A stretch of 64,000 bases of DNA from Streptomyces caelestis (GTDB lineage: Bacteria > Actinomycetota > Actinomycetes > Streptomycetales > Streptomycetaceae). The translations under genes and the position numbers were made by a program. The notes below the pieces were generated by a model. That model worked only from the letters and a program-made list of their open reading frames with translations, ran no database searches and had not been told where the DNA came from. The DNA lies in NCBI RefSeq assembly GCF_001279005.1, contig NZ_LGCN01000096.1, forward strand, positions 65,013-129,012, in the 5' to 3' direction. Shown here piece by piece: positions 33,197 to 41,690 of the stretch. The first letter of the stretch is position 1. Every line of letters begins with the position of its first letter.

Positions 33197-35428
33197 CTAA
33201 GCCCGCCAGCCGCGTGCCTGCCGCCCGGCGGTCCGAGCGGCCCACATCCCCATCGCGACGGACACGGCGAGCACCACGGTGACGGCGGTCGCCATGAGGC
33301 CCCCGGGGACGTAGTAGGTCATTCCCGGCCGGGCGACCGGCCGGGCGGTCCAGGCGGCGACGACGCACCCCGCCGGCGCGGCGAGCGCGAGCGGCGCGAC
33401 GATCGACCAGGCCGCGCTGCTGCGAAAGACGCGGTGTCCGCCGGTCAACACGGTCAGCGGCGCCAGTGCCCGCCCCTGGCGCAGGAACTCGGCTTTGCCG
33501 CTGAGGCCGACGGCGAGCACGAGGATTCCCGTCCCCAGCACCCCGAAGAGCCGGATCCACCGGCCCTGGTCCCGGTCCGGGACGCCGTCCGTCAGCCACT
33601 CCTCCCCGGGGAAACGGACCTGGGCCCCGCGGGGGTAGGCCCGGTAGGAGGCTTCCTTGAGAGCCGCGACGGCGGGGACGCCGCCGTCGGCCCTCACCAC
33701 CGCCAGGGTGTTGGCGCCCCGCACGGCCGACTCGGCCAGCGCGGCGTGGTCGGCCCGGACCACCTTCAGATAGGTGCCGCCCTCCGTGTTCCAGTGGAGC
33801 AACTGCTGCAGGCGCCGGTCGAGGGCGACGTCGACGCGGGCCGGTGCGGGCGAACACGGCAGCAGCAGGCTCTCCAGAGCAGCGCATCCTCCGCTGATCG
33901 TGATGGGGCCGTCGCCGGCGGTGCGGGGAGGCGCGAGGACGACGGGCACATGGTCCTCGGGAAGGAACTCGAGGTAGGCGGCGGTCTCCCCGGTGGAGAC
34001 CGTCCCCCTGGGGCCGATCTCGGCCACGTTCCTGTTGGTGGTGCTGAGGACCTCCTCCATCTTGGCGTGGTAGGTCCCGAACATCGCCTGCCAGGCGAGG
34101 GCCTGCACGAGGACGATCAACGCGACCGTCACACCGGTGACCAGGCGGGCCGTGGCCGCCGGATGGTGACTGATGCGGCGGCCCGCGATCAGCGCACCGG
34201 CCCACCCCCGCTGTCGCCCGATCCGCTCCAGGCGTCCCCCGAGCCCGGCCACGACGACCGCCACCGCGGCCGGCAGGGTGAGCACGACGAGGGCAAGGCC
34301 GATCCAGCTGATCCACGCCCGGTACTGCGTGTCGTCGCCGGCGAGTTCCGGACCGCGACTGGCGAGCAGGACCGCCGGCGGGCAGAGGAACGCGAGGTAC
34401 CGCTGCCGCCGTGACCTGCCCGCGCCGGCGGGTCGGGTCCCCTCGGCCCGGCCGGCCGACTGATCGCCGATGACGGCGAGGGCCGACGCCGTCACCATGA
34501 CGACCACGGGAGACAGCAGTGCCGGCCAGCCGTGCTGACGCACGTCGGCGGATGACGTCACGTAGCCGACGAACGGGACCCGGACGTCGACGAGCGCGGC
34601 CATGGCGAAGAACGGGATCGACGCGAGGGCTCCCCATGCCACCGGTCGCACCGCCTCTCCCACCGCGATCAGGGCACGGTCGCGCCTCAGTCCCCCCAGG
34701 GCGTCGACCAGGGCGCCCCTGCGGTCACGGCCGTCCGCCCCGGCACGGAGCGCGGTGAACAGGAGCAGGAGGCTCGGTACGAGCAGCAGGCCGAGGACGA
34801 GACCCTGGAACATCCACTCGGGTTTGTCGTCGTCGCGCCCCGTTCCCGGTTGCAGGCCTTCGGCCGGCACGCCCGCCTCCGGCCCGAAACCGACCACGAC
34901 CTCGATCGGCGCCTCGGCCTTCATGCCCTTCGCGGGCCGGACGTAGGCGAGCCACTCCCCGGGGTCGTCCAGCCCTTCCTGCCCGATCGTCCCCGAGAGC
35001 CTTCCGTAACGGCCGGCGATCCCCTCCGCGGCGCCGGCTTCCAGCAGGCCCGGGGAGAGAACGGCCTCACCCGGCCCCGGCCAGTGGTCCACCCCCGGCG
35101 GAAGGGGGGCGTCCGGCGTATGCGGCGCGATGTGGACGACGCTGAAACTCCGCCGCCCCTTCAGCGTGTCCGAGCCGACCAGCCACAACGTGGCCCGGGC
35201 GTCCCGTGACCGCTCCGTCTGCCCGACCGGGGTCCTGGCGTCACGCCGCAGTTCCTTGCCGACGTAGGAGGCGTGCACCAACGACAGCAGGCCCAGGCAC
35301 AGGGCGACGGTGAAAGCCGCAAGCGCGAGGGCCGCGACCCTGGTCCCGGCCGCGTCCGAGCGCCGGCCCGCGTCGCGTCCTATGCGCAGCAGCCGAAGCG
35401 ACAAGCCGGCGCGTCCGGTTCCGCTCAC
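33197..35428 (-). CDS. ABC transporter permease with FtsX/MacB-like domain
   Basis: The start is GTG 35428, overlapping the ATPase gene stop by 4 nt (GTGA). The 743-residue protein has one N-terminal helix (VAALALAAFTVALCLGLLSL), a large extracytoplasmic domain, four central helices, a second external domain of about 200 residues, and three C-terminal helices (GTGILVLAVGLSGKAEFLRQ onward). This two-module layout fits the large FtsX-like permeases that work with LolD/MacB-type ATPases in peptide or lipoprotein handling and bacteriocin immunity. No substrate can be named. Confidence 0.78.
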   Translation of the reverse strand: MSGTGRAGLSLRLLRIGRDAGRRSDAAGTRVAALALAAFTVALCLGLLSLVHASYVGKELRRDARTPVGQTERSRDARATLWLVGSDTLKGRRSFSVVHIAPHTPDAPLPPGVDHWPGPGEAVLSPGLLEAGAAEGIAGRYGRLSGTIGQEGLDDPGEWLAYVRPAKGMKAEAPIEVVVGFGPEAGVPAEGLQPGTGRDDDKPEWMFQGLVLGLLLVPSLLLLFTALRAGADGRDRRGALVDALGGLRRDRALIAVGEAVRPVAWGALASIPFFAMAALVDVRVPFVGYVTSSADVRQHGWPALLSPVVVMVTASALAVIGDQSAGRAEGTRPAGAGRSRRQRYLAFLCPPAVLLASRGPELAGDDTQYRAWISWIGLALVVLTLPAAVAVVVAGLGGRLERIGRQRGWAGALIAGRRISHHPAATARLVTGVTVALIVLVQALAWQAMFGTYHAKMEEVLSTTNRNVAEIGPRGTVSTGETAAYLEFLPEDHVPVVLAPPRTAGDGPITISGGCAALESLLLPCSPAPARVDVALDRRLQQLLHWNTEGGTYLKVVRADHAALAESAVRGANTLAVVRADGGVPAVAALKEASYRAYPRGAQVRFPGEEWLTDGVPDRDQGRWIRLFGVLGTGILVLAVGLSGKAEFLRQGRALAPLTVLTGGHRVFRSSAAWSIVAPLALAAPAGCVVAAWTARPVARPGMTYYVPGGLMATAVTVVLAVSVAMGMWAARTAGRQARGWRA

Positions 35429-36135
35429 GCCTCCGCCACCTCCCGCGCCCGGACGGGAACCAGCTGACCGGCCTCGAGACGCAGCACCCGGTCCGCTCGT
35501 GCGGCGACCTCGACATCGTGCGTCACCAGCACCAGTGCGCACCTGCGCCGCCGGGGGAGATCGAAGAGCAGATCCGCGATGCGGGCAGTGGCGTCGGGGT
35601 CCAGGGAGCCCGTGGGCTCATCGGCCAGGACCAGTTCGGGCGAGTTGATCAGCGCACGGGCCACGGCCGTACGCTGATGCTCGCCCCCGGAGAGTTCCTC
35701 CGTGGTCTCAGCGCGCGGAACGCGCAGCTCGTCCAGCAGTTCCTGCGCCCGGCGGTACCCGCCGGCCCGGTCGGAACGCGACAACAGCGCCGCCAGCGCC
35801 ACGTTGTCCAGCGGGCTGAGTTCGGGCAGCAGCTCCCCGAACTGGAAGACCGTGCCGATCGTCTCGCTGCGCAGCTCGGCGATCCGCCTGCCCCGCAGCT
35901 CCGTCACTTCCGCACCGGCCACCCTGATGCTTCCGCCGTGCGGCTTGATCAGGCCGAGGATCGACGAGAGCAGCGTGCTCTTGCCCGAACCGCTCGGCCC
36001 CGTGATCGCCACCGACTCTCCGGCGCCGACAGTGAGCCGCAGGTCCTTGAACAGGGCCCGGTCCCGGACCGAGTGGTTCAGATCCTGGATGTGGAGTACG
36101 GGGCCGGGCGCGGGCCCGGTGTCGGAGTTGCTCAC
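35425..36135 (-). CDS. LolD/MacB-type ABC ATPase
   Basis: This 236-residue ATPase starts at GTG 36135. All motifs are present: Walker A GPSGSGKST, Q-loop in GTVFQFGELLPELS, signature ELSGGEHQR, Walker B LVLADEPTGSLDP and H-loop VTHD. The EHQR after the signature and the overall length match the MacB/LolD/FtsE group, which drives mechanotransmission rather than classical import. It pairs with the downstream permease, with which it is translationally coupled. Confidence 0.9.
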   Translation of the reverse strand: MSNSDTGPAPGPVLHIQDLNHSVRDRALFKDLRLTVGAGESVAITGPSGSGKSTLLSSILGLIKPHGGSIRVAGAEVTELRGRRIAELRSETIGTVFQFGELLPELSPLDNVALAALLSRSDRAGGYRRAQELLDELRVPRAETTEELSGGEHQRTAVARALINSPELVLADEPTGSLDPDATARIADLLFDLPRRRRCALVLVTHDVEVAARADRVLRLEAGQLVPVRAREVAEA

Positions 36136-36311
36136 GTGATGTGCCCTCGGGTAGCTGTTGCCGCGTCACCGTGCGACGTCGCGGTGGCGCTGCGGGGCAG
36201 AGGCGGCCCCCTGTCCCGCGGATGGCGGGCTCTTCCGGTGAGCATGGAACAACGCCCCCGTGAATCGTCCCCCGTTGCGCGAGGGAGGTCAGCCCCTCGC
36301 GATCGGTGCCG

Positions 36312-36339
36312 ATGGTAGGCCAAAGTGATCACCAGGCAA
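36312..36339 (-). promoter_or_regulatory. Promoter for the ABC transporter operon
   Basis: On the minus strand TTGCCT (36339-36334) and TACCAT (36317-36312) are 16 bp apart, close to the primary-sigma consensus. The -10 lies 177 bp before the ATPase start, so a long leader is predicted. Confidence 0.6.
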
Positions 36340-36855
36340 AAGGATTACACCACCACGCCTTTGACGCCTTCGCGTCGCGCCGCAAAGACAAACCGGACCT
36401 AAGGATCTCGATGGGCTCTTATGGCCCTCATGCGCGAAGCGGAGTCGAGCCGATCGAAACAGCGCATGCGCGGGGTCGAATCCGCGACGCGGGACACATC
36501 GATTTCGGCATCGCCGAGACGTCTCGACACAGGGGCGGAAACGCCGGGCGCCGGCCTGGTCCGGGGTCCGGGCGCGCTCGCACCGGGAAGCCTCAACGAC
36601 GCGTTCGCACAAGCCTCTTGCCTCCCGGTTCGGCCGTCCGCCGGGCATCACCATCATGTGACACATGCCACACGGCGAGGAGGTCGCGCGCGCACCGCAT
36701 CTCAACTCGCCTTCCGAGCAAAGAGGTTCATTAATCAACTTAATAGATGGCAGGTCAAGTTGCTTGTTTCACAAGGAAGTTGAGGAATCACGGGAATTCC
36801 TCCCTCCTCGATTGAAGCGCACCGAGCGATGATGCGGGCCCTTCCGGAAATACGC

Positions 36856-36883
36856 TTGCCCGCCGTCGGCTTTGCCATATGAT
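36856..36883 (+). promoter_or_regulatory. Promoter for the secreted-protein gene
   Basis: TTGCCC (36856-36861) and TATGAT (36878-36883) are 16 bp apart, one of the best promoters in the window. The -10 ends 177 bp before ATG 37061, mirroring the distance on the ABC side. Confidence 0.7.
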
Positions 36884-37060
36884 CTTGCACTGGTCGCGAG
36901 GGAGACCTTCCTCTCGCTCCCATGAGGGGTCCTGTATCGGAAGCCGCTTGGCGTGACCTGCCTCGCGTTCACCCCACCCATGGGTGCGTCATATCCGAAG
37001 GCCGTCATCGTGATGACCGCCAATCGCAGCCGATGAGTCGCTGCGTCAAAGGGGAGAATC

Positions 37061-37465
37061 ATGCAGATATCCAGGAGCGCCAAGAAGGCCGCGATGGCCG
37101 TCGTCATGCTTGGCGCCGTTGCGGGGGCGTCGCCGGCCTTCGCCGACGCCGGCGAAGACGTCACATCCAGGCTCAACCACCACACCAACCCGGACATCCA
37201 CATCTCCTACGCCTACAGCTGGAAGTCGTCCGGCAACAAGAACGTCGCCGTGCGCGACGAGAGGGCGGACGGCAGCGCCGTCTACTCGGAGTTCGACCGC
37301 AAGAACACCAAGGGGCTCCGTCTCTGGAACACCAAGGGCCAGGGACAGACCACGTACAGCGACTCCTCCACGAGCAACTACGTCGTGAAGGTCACCGCTT
37401 GCGTGCAGTACGACCTGACCCCGGACAAGTGCGGTCCGGACGACCGCCCCGGCGACGGACGCTGA
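37061..37465 (+). CDS. Small secreted protein, unknown
   Basis: ATG 37061 follows AAAGGGGAG with 4 nt spacing. The 134-residue product has a clear Sec signal peptide (KKAAMAVVMLGAVAGASP, cleavage AFA-DA at about residue 28). The mature 106 residues are polar, rich in Ser, Thr, Asn, Lys and Asp, predicted mostly beta (NPDIHISYAYSWKSSGNKN), with two Cys near the end (VTACVQYDLTPDKCGPD) that may form a disulfide. I do not recognise a family. It lacks the tryptophan/tyrosine pattern of lactococcin-972 bacteriocins, although a MacB-type ABC pair lies divergently upstream. Confidence 0.75.
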   Translation: MQISRSAKKAAMAVVMLGAVAGASPAFADAGEDVTSRLNHHTNPDIHISYAYSWKSSGNKNVAVRDERADGSAVYSEFDRKNTKGLRLWNTKGQGQTTYSDSSTSNYVVKVTACVQYDLTPDKCGPDDRPGDGR

Positions 37466-37476
37466 CTCCGCTCCCC

Positions 37477-37505
37477 GTGCGGGCGGATGCCTCATCCGTC
37501 CGCAC
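37477..37505 (+). terminator. First hairpin after the secreted-protein gene
   Basis: A 13-bp stem with one G-U pair (GTGCGGGCGGATG with CATCCGTCCGCAC) and a 3-nt loop starts 12 bp after the stop codon. It is followed at once by a second, stronger hairpin. Confidence 0.5.
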
Positions 37506-37516
37506 AGGGCGTCTGC

Positions 37517-37548
37517 GCCCCGGGCGCCGGCCCGCCGGCGCCCGGGGC
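37517..37548 (+). terminator. Second hairpin after the secreted-protein gene
   Basis: GCCCCGGGCGCCGG at 37517-37530 pairs perfectly with 37535-37548 around CCCG. Together with the preceding stem it probably ends this transcript; there is only a short pyrimidine run after it. Confidence 0.65.
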
Positions 37549-37726
37549 GGCTGTTCCCCCGGCTGCCCGCGCCTCCTGAGCGAGGACGACCCGAACACCG
37601 TCGGTGCGTCGCGTCCGTGTCCTGCGCCGCGCGTCCTCGTCCGGTGCGCCCACGATCGTGCCGGGGCCCCACGCGGGGCGGGCCGGGATCGGACGTGCCG
37701 CTGCCCGGAGGCGGAGCAGGGCCCGG

Positions 37727-37768
37727 GTCCGGCGGGATCCGTCCGGCGGGATCCGTCCGGCGGGATCC
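37727..37768. repeat. Three perfect tandem copies of a 14-bp unit
   Basis: GTCCGGCGGGATCC occurs at 37727-37740, 37741-37754 and 37755-37768 without a mismatch. The array sits 3 bp beyond the glycerate kinase stop codon, in its 3' untranslated region. Each unit contains GGATCC. The remaining sequence from 37549 to 37726 shows no gene. Confidence 0.9.
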
Positions 37769-37771
37769 GGC

Positions 37772-38941
37772 TCAGGCCAGGAAGTCCCGGGCGATCCGCT
37801 CGGCGGTGCGCTCCAGGATCGGCCCCGCCTCCGCGATGCACCTCGCCACGTCCGGTTCGAGGTCCGTCAGGGCGTACGCCCGCCGGATCCCCGCCCGTCC
37901 CAGGACCTCCGGGGGCAGCGCGAGCCGTCCGCACACCGCGACCACCTCCTTGCCCGCCGCACGCGCCGCCGCGGCGACACCCGCGGGCGCCTTCCCGTGC
38001 AGCGTCTGCTCGTCCAGGGACCCTTCCCCCGTGATCACGAGATCCGCCCGCTCCAGCGCCGGCGCGAACCCGAGCACGTCCAGCATCACCTCGATGCCGG
38101 GACGGAACCCCGCGCCCAGCAGCAGCGCGCCGAACCCGATGCCGCCCGCCGCGCCCGCCCCCGGGGCCGCGGCACACCCGGCGGCCTTCGCGCCCACCGT
38201 CCCCTCCAGCACCTTCACGAAGTGCGCGAGCGCCGCGTCCAGCGTCTCCACGTCCTTCGGCGAGGCCCCCTTCTGCGGGCCGTACACCGCCGGCGCCCCC
38301 TTGGGCCCGGTCAGCGGGTTGTCGACGTCACTGGCGAGCACGAACTCCACCGACGACAGCCGCGGGTCCAGTCCGGACAGATCCGCCGACGCCAGCTCGG
38401 CGAGCCCTCCGCCCCCCGGCGCCACCGGCTCGCCGTCCGCCCTCACGAACCGCGCGCCCAGCGCGGACAGCATGCCCGCGCCGCCATCGGTGGTGGCGCT
38501 CCCGCCCACCCCGAACACGATGCTCCGCGCCCCCGCGTCCAGCGCGGCCCGCAGCAGCTCCCCCGAGCCGTACGTCGACGCGGTGAGCGGCGCGAACACC
38601 CCGGCCGGCAGCCGCTGCAGCCCGCTCGCCTCCGCCATCTCCACGACGGCCGTGTCACCGCGCAGCGCGTACGCCGCGGTCACCTCGTCCCCGAGGGGGC
38701 CGGCGACCCGCACCTCCCGCCGCTCGAACCCGGCCGCGACCGCCGCGGCCACGGTGCCGTCGCCGCCGTCGGCCACCGGCAGCGCCTCGACCTCCAGGTC
38801 CGGTACGACCCGGCGCAGCCCGGCCGTCACCCGCCCGGCGACCTCGACGGCCGTCAGCGACCCCTTGAACTTGTCCGCGGCGACGAGCACCCGCTGTGCC
38901 GATCGCGTCGTACGAGTGCCGCTCCCTGCAGCGTCCGCCAC
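37772..38941 (-). CDS. Glycerate kinase (GckA/GlxK type)
   Basis: I choose GTG 38941 because GAGGGG lies 7 nt upstream; ATG 38947 is too close to that site, and GTG 38974 has none. The 389-residue protein shows the type-1 glycerate kinase landmarks VLVAADKFKGSLTAVEVA, LPVADGGDGTVAAAV, GVGGSATTDGGAGMLSALGA, VLASDVDNPLTGPKGAPAVY and TGEGSLDEQTLHGKAP. It phosphorylates glycerate for entry into glycolysis or the glyoxylate-derived glycerate pathway. No operon partner is visible. Confidence 0.93.
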   Translation of the reverse strand: MADAAGSGTRTTRSAQRVLVAADKFKGSLTAVEVAGRVTAGLRRVVPDLEVEALPVADGGDGTVAAAVAAGFERREVRVAGPLGDEVTAAYALRGDTAVVEMAEASGLQRLPAGVFAPLTASTYGSGELLRAALDAGARSIVFGVGGSATTDGGAGMLSALGARFVRADGEPVAPGGGGLAELASADLSGLDPRLSSVEFVLASDVDNPLTGPKGAPAVYGPQKGASPKDVETLDAALAHFVKVLEGTVGAKAAGCAAAPGAGAAGGIGFGALLLGAGFRPGIEVMLDVLGFAPALERADLVITGEGSLDEQTLHGKAPAGVAAAARAAGKEVVAVCGRLALPPEVLGRAGIRRAYALTDLEPDVARCIAEAGPILERTAERIARDFLA

Positions 38942-39090
38942 TTGCATTCCCCTCGTTCTCCGGGCCTCGCGCACCTGCCGAGGCCAGTCGCGCCGCTGTG
39001 ACCTTAACCGGCGGGCCCGGTGGCCGCCATGGCCTGCCCAGCCCGTGGAACAGCACGTGAAACCACCCCGAACCGGGTAGACCGAGTCCC

Positions 39091-40161
39091 ATGAGCGCTG
39101 TGCACACGGGGCCCGGACTCGCCGACCGCGTCCTCGGAGGCTGGCTGGGCCGGATCGCGGGCAACATGCTCGGCAAGCCGGTGGAGCAGGGCGAGGTGTG
39201 GACGCGTGAGCGCATCGACCGCTACCTGCGGCGGACGGACGCCCTCCCCCTGACCGACTACCTCCCCGGGCCGCCGACCGAGAGCGAGGGCCTCGATCTG
39301 CGCCCCGAGTGGCGGTCCTGCGTCCGCGGCCGCGTCCACGGCAGCTGCCGGGACGACGACGTCGACTACGCGATCCTCGGCCTCGACCTGCTGGAGACCC
39401 ACGGCTTCGCCTTCAGCACCGAGCAGGTGGGCGACCTGTGGCTGCTGCGGCTGCCGTACCGGCAGACCTTCACGGCGGAACGGGCGGCCTACCGCAACCT
39501 CGCGAACGGCCTCAAGCCCCCGCTCACGGCCACCTACGACAACCCCTACCAGGAGTGGATCGGCGCCCTCATCCGCGCGGACGTCCACGGCTGGACCTCC
39601 CCGGGCGCCCCGCGCCGCGCCGCCTCGCTGGCCCGCAAGGACGCGGTGCTGTCCCACACGGGGAACGGGGTGTACGGCGCGATGTGGGCGGCGGCGCTGA
39701 TCTCGGCCGCGTTCACGGCGCCCACGGTGCGGCACGCGGTGGACGAGGCGCTGACGGTGATCCCGGCGAGCAGCCGCCTCGCCCGCACCGTGCGCCGGGT
39801 GGCGTCCCTGCACGAGGCCGGGCTGGCCTGGGAGGACACGCTCACGACGCTCGCGGGGGAGACGGCGGGCCTCGGCTGGATCCACACGGTCCCGAACGCG
39901 GCCGTGCTCACCGCCGGTCTGCTGTACGGCGACGGCGACTTCACCTCGACCATCGCCCTGACCGTGCGCGGCGGCCTGGACACCGACTCCAACGGCGCGA
40001 CGGCGGGCTCGGTGGCCGGCGTGCTGTGCGGCGCCTCCGCCGTTCCCGGCCAGTGGAAGGAGCCCCTCCAGGACACGGTCCGCAGCGCGGTCTTCGGCTT
40101 CGACGGGGTGCGCATCAGCGAGCTGGCGGAACGCACGCTGAGGCTGGCGCGAACCGAGTAA
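39091..40161 (+). CDS. ADP-ribosylglycohydrolase (DraG-like)
   Basis: The 356-residue product begins GLADRVLGGWLGRIAGNMLG, the usual DraG N-terminus. Metal-ligand motifs are present: SCRDDDVDYAILGLDLLETH near residue 90 and the C-terminal ALTVRGGLDTDSNGATAGSV near residue 300. Family members remove ADP-ribose from arginine or free ADP-ribosylated substrates using two Mg ions. The target is unknown. A sirtuin gene follows after 302 bp and a macro-domain gene lies 10 kb away, so several ADP-ribose-handling enzymes sit in this region. Confidence 0.88.
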   Translation: MSAVHTGPGLADRVLGGWLGRIAGNMLGKPVEQGEVWTRERIDRYLRRTDALPLTDYLPGPPTESEGLDLRPEWRSCVRGRVHGSCRDDDVDYAILGLDLLETHGFAFSTEQVGDLWLLRLPYRQTFTAERAAYRNLANGLKPPLTATYDNPYQEWIGALIRADVHGWTSPGAPRRAASLARKDAVLSHTGNGVYGAMWAAALISAAFTAPTVRHAVDEALTVIPASSRLARTVRRVASLHEAGLAWEDTLTTLAGETAGLGWIHTVPNAAVLTAGLLYGDGDFTSTIALTVRGGLDTDSNGATAGSVAGVLCGASAVPGQWKEPLQDTVRSAVFGFDGVRISELAERTLRLARTE

Positions 40162-40463
40162 CCGTACTCGGGCGCGCCGCCGTCCGTCCGCCCCGGCATG
40201 GTGTGCATGGTGCGGTGGGTCGTGGACATGGGCACGGCGGTCCGGCCGCGGGAGCCGGAGCCGCTGTCCCGGCGGCTGGTGCCGCGCCGGGAGCCGGCCG
40301 AGTCCCTCCACGGCTCCCCGGGGCGCCGCGTGTCGGCCGCGCCGGACGTCCTCGCCGACGGTTCGGGCGCCGCGGAGCCGGAGGACGGGTACCGGGTGCG
40401 CCGAGCCGGCGCGGGGCGATATCCGCTCGCCGGACCGGCGCCCCGCGGCCTACCCTCGGCCGC
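40162..40463. other. Gap between ADP-ribosylglycohydrolase and sirtuin genes
   Basis: No gene can be supported in these 302 bp. An 89-codon open frame begins at 40198 on the plus strand, but its product is Arg/Pro-rich, resembles nothing, and has no ribosome site. The right end carries the sirtuin -10 element. Confidence 0.45.
40451..40456 (+). promoter_or_regulatory. Candidate leaderless -10 element (TACCCT) for the sirtuin gene
   Basis: TACCCT fits TANNNT and ends 7 nt before ATG 40464, the spacing expected when transcription begins at the start codon. No Shine-Dalgarno is present, in agreement with a leaderless message. Confidence 0.45.
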
Positions 40464-41189
40464 ATGAGCAAGCCCCTCGTCGCCCTTCTCACCGGTGCCG
40501 GTGTCAGCACGGACTCCGGCATCCCGGACTACCGCGGGCCCGACGGGCTGTGGCGCCGTGATCCCGGGGCCGAGAGGCTCGTGACGTACGCGTACTACAT
40601 GGGCGACCCGGAGATCCGCCGCCGCTCCTGGCGGATGCGGCGCGCGAACTTCGCGCTCGCCGCCGAGCCGAACGCCGCGCACCGCGCCGTGGTCGAGCTG
40701 GAGCGCTCGGGGGTGCCGGTGCGGGTGATCACGCAGAACGTGGACGGGCTGCACCAGCTCGCCGGGATGCCGGACCGCAAGGTGCTCGAACTCCACGGCA
40801 CGGTACGGAGCGTGCTGTGCGTCGAGTGCCGGGCGCGCGGCCCGATGGAGGACGCCCTCGCCCGCGTCGAGGCCGGTGAGGACGATCCGCCGTGCCTGGA
40901 GTGCGGCGGCGTCCTCAAGCCGGCGACGGTGATGTTCGGCGAGCACCTCGATCCCGTGGTGCTCGCCGAGGCGGCGGCGATCAGCAAGGCGTGCACGGTG
41001 TTCATCGCCGCCGGGACCAGCCTCCAGGTCCACCCCGCCGCCGGGCTCGCGGAGGTGGCCGCCGGCCACGGCGCCCGCCTGATCGTCGTCAACGCGGAGC
41101 CCACCCCGTACGACGGCCTCGCCGACGAGGTGATCCGCGAACCGATCGGCACCTCGCTGCCGGCGCTGCTGCGCCGGATCGCCGCCTAG
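40464..41189 (+). CDS. Sirtuin (NAD-dependent protein deacylase)
   Basis: The 241-residue protein starts at ATG 40464. It has the NAD-binding LLTGAGVSTDSGIPDYRG, the catalytic block VITQNVDGLHQLAG, the general base His in LELHGTV, four zinc cysteines (CVECRARGP; PPCLECGG), PATVMFGEHL, and the late IAAGTSLQVHPAAGLAEVA. It removes acyl groups from lysines using NAD. Its stop overlaps the convergent ogt stop (both use the CTAG at 41186-41189), so the two transcripts collide. Confidence 0.94.
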   Translation: MSKPLVALLTGAGVSTDSGIPDYRGPDGLWRRDPGAERLVTYAYYMGDPEIRRRSWRMRRANFALAAEPNAAHRAVVELERSGVPVRVITQNVDGLHQLAGMPDRKVLELHGTVRSVLCVECRARGPMEDALARVEAGEDDPPCLECGGVLKPATVMFGEHLDPVVLAEAAAISKACTVFIAAGTSLQVHPAAGLAEVAAGHGARLIVVNAEPTPYDGLADEVIREPIGTSLPALLRRIAA

Positions 41190-41668
41190 AACAGGGCGGC
41201 CGCACGCTCGAGGTCCAGCAGGCGCCGTTTCCGCTCCAGGCCGCCGCCGTAGCCGGTGAGGCCGCCGCTCGCTCCGACGACGCGGTGGCAGGGGACGACG
41301 ATGCCGATCGGGTTGCGGCCGTTGGCGAGGCCGACCGCGCGCGAGGCCCGGGGATTGCCGAGGCTGTCGGCGAGCTGGCCGTAGGTGCGGGTCTCACCGT
41401 AGGGGATACGGGTCAGCTGCTCCCAGACGCGGCGCTGGAACGGGGTGCCGTGCAGGCGCAGTTCGAGGGTGAACTCCTTCAATTCGCCCGCGAAGTAGGC
41501 CGCGAGCTGCTCCCGCGCCTCGGCGAAGGGGGTGTCGTCGGGGGAGCCGAAGGTCTCCTCGGGCGGGCGGTGGCGCTGATCGGTCATGTAGAGGCCGCAC
41601 AGGACGCCGTCGTCGGCGACGAGCGTCAGCGGGCCGTAGGGGCTGTCGGTCACGGTGTGCTGCTTCAT
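41186..41668 (-). CDS. ogt: Methylated-DNA-protein-cysteine methyltransferase
   Basis: The 160-residue protein contains the acceptor motif GIVVPCHRVVGASGGLTGYG (Cys127), the upstream RIPYGETRTYGQLADSLG and the DNA-binding helix region SRAVGLANGRNP. It moves O6-methyl groups from guanine to its own cysteine, once per molecule. It follows the Ada-AlkA fusion gene by 22 bp on the same strand, so the two form an alkylation-repair operon. Confidence 0.93.
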   Translation of the reverse strand: MKQHTVTDSPYGPLTLVADDGVLCGLYMTDQRHRPPEETFGSPDDTPFAEAREQLAAYFAGELKEFTLELRLHGTPFQRRVWEQLTRIPYGETRTYGQLADSLGNPRASRAVGLANGRNPIGIVVPCHRVVGASGGLTGYGGGLERKRRLLDLERAAALF

Positions 41669-41690
41669 CGGCTGGGGGTCCCTGGTCTCT

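Larger units (their letters stand above)
36136..37060. other. Long AT-richer divergent intergenic region
   Basis: This 925-bp gap between the ABC operon and the secreted-protein gene has clearly lower GC than its surroundings, with runs such as TTCATTAATCAACTTAATAG near 36727. It contains one good outward promoter at each end. CAACTT and AAGTTG form an inverted pair around 36736-36762. No open frame shows Streptomyces codon bias. It may be foreign DNA or a large control region. Confidence 0.5.

Noticed and set aside
36922..37060. A short upstream ORF starting at ATG 36922
   Set aside because: Its codon use is not Streptomyces-like, and the frame only looks long because it runs through the secreted-protein gene in another phase.
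37061..37465. Lactococcin-972-family bacteriocin
   Set aside because: The context (ABC pair nearby) suggested it, but the mature protein lacks the Trp/Tyr/His pattern of that family and the ABC genes are divergent, not co-transcribed.
40198..40463. An 89-codon plus-strand ORF before the sirtuin gene
   Set aside because: It has no Shine-Dalgarno, is Arg/Pro-rich with no recognisable motif, and overlaps the likely sirtuin promoter.
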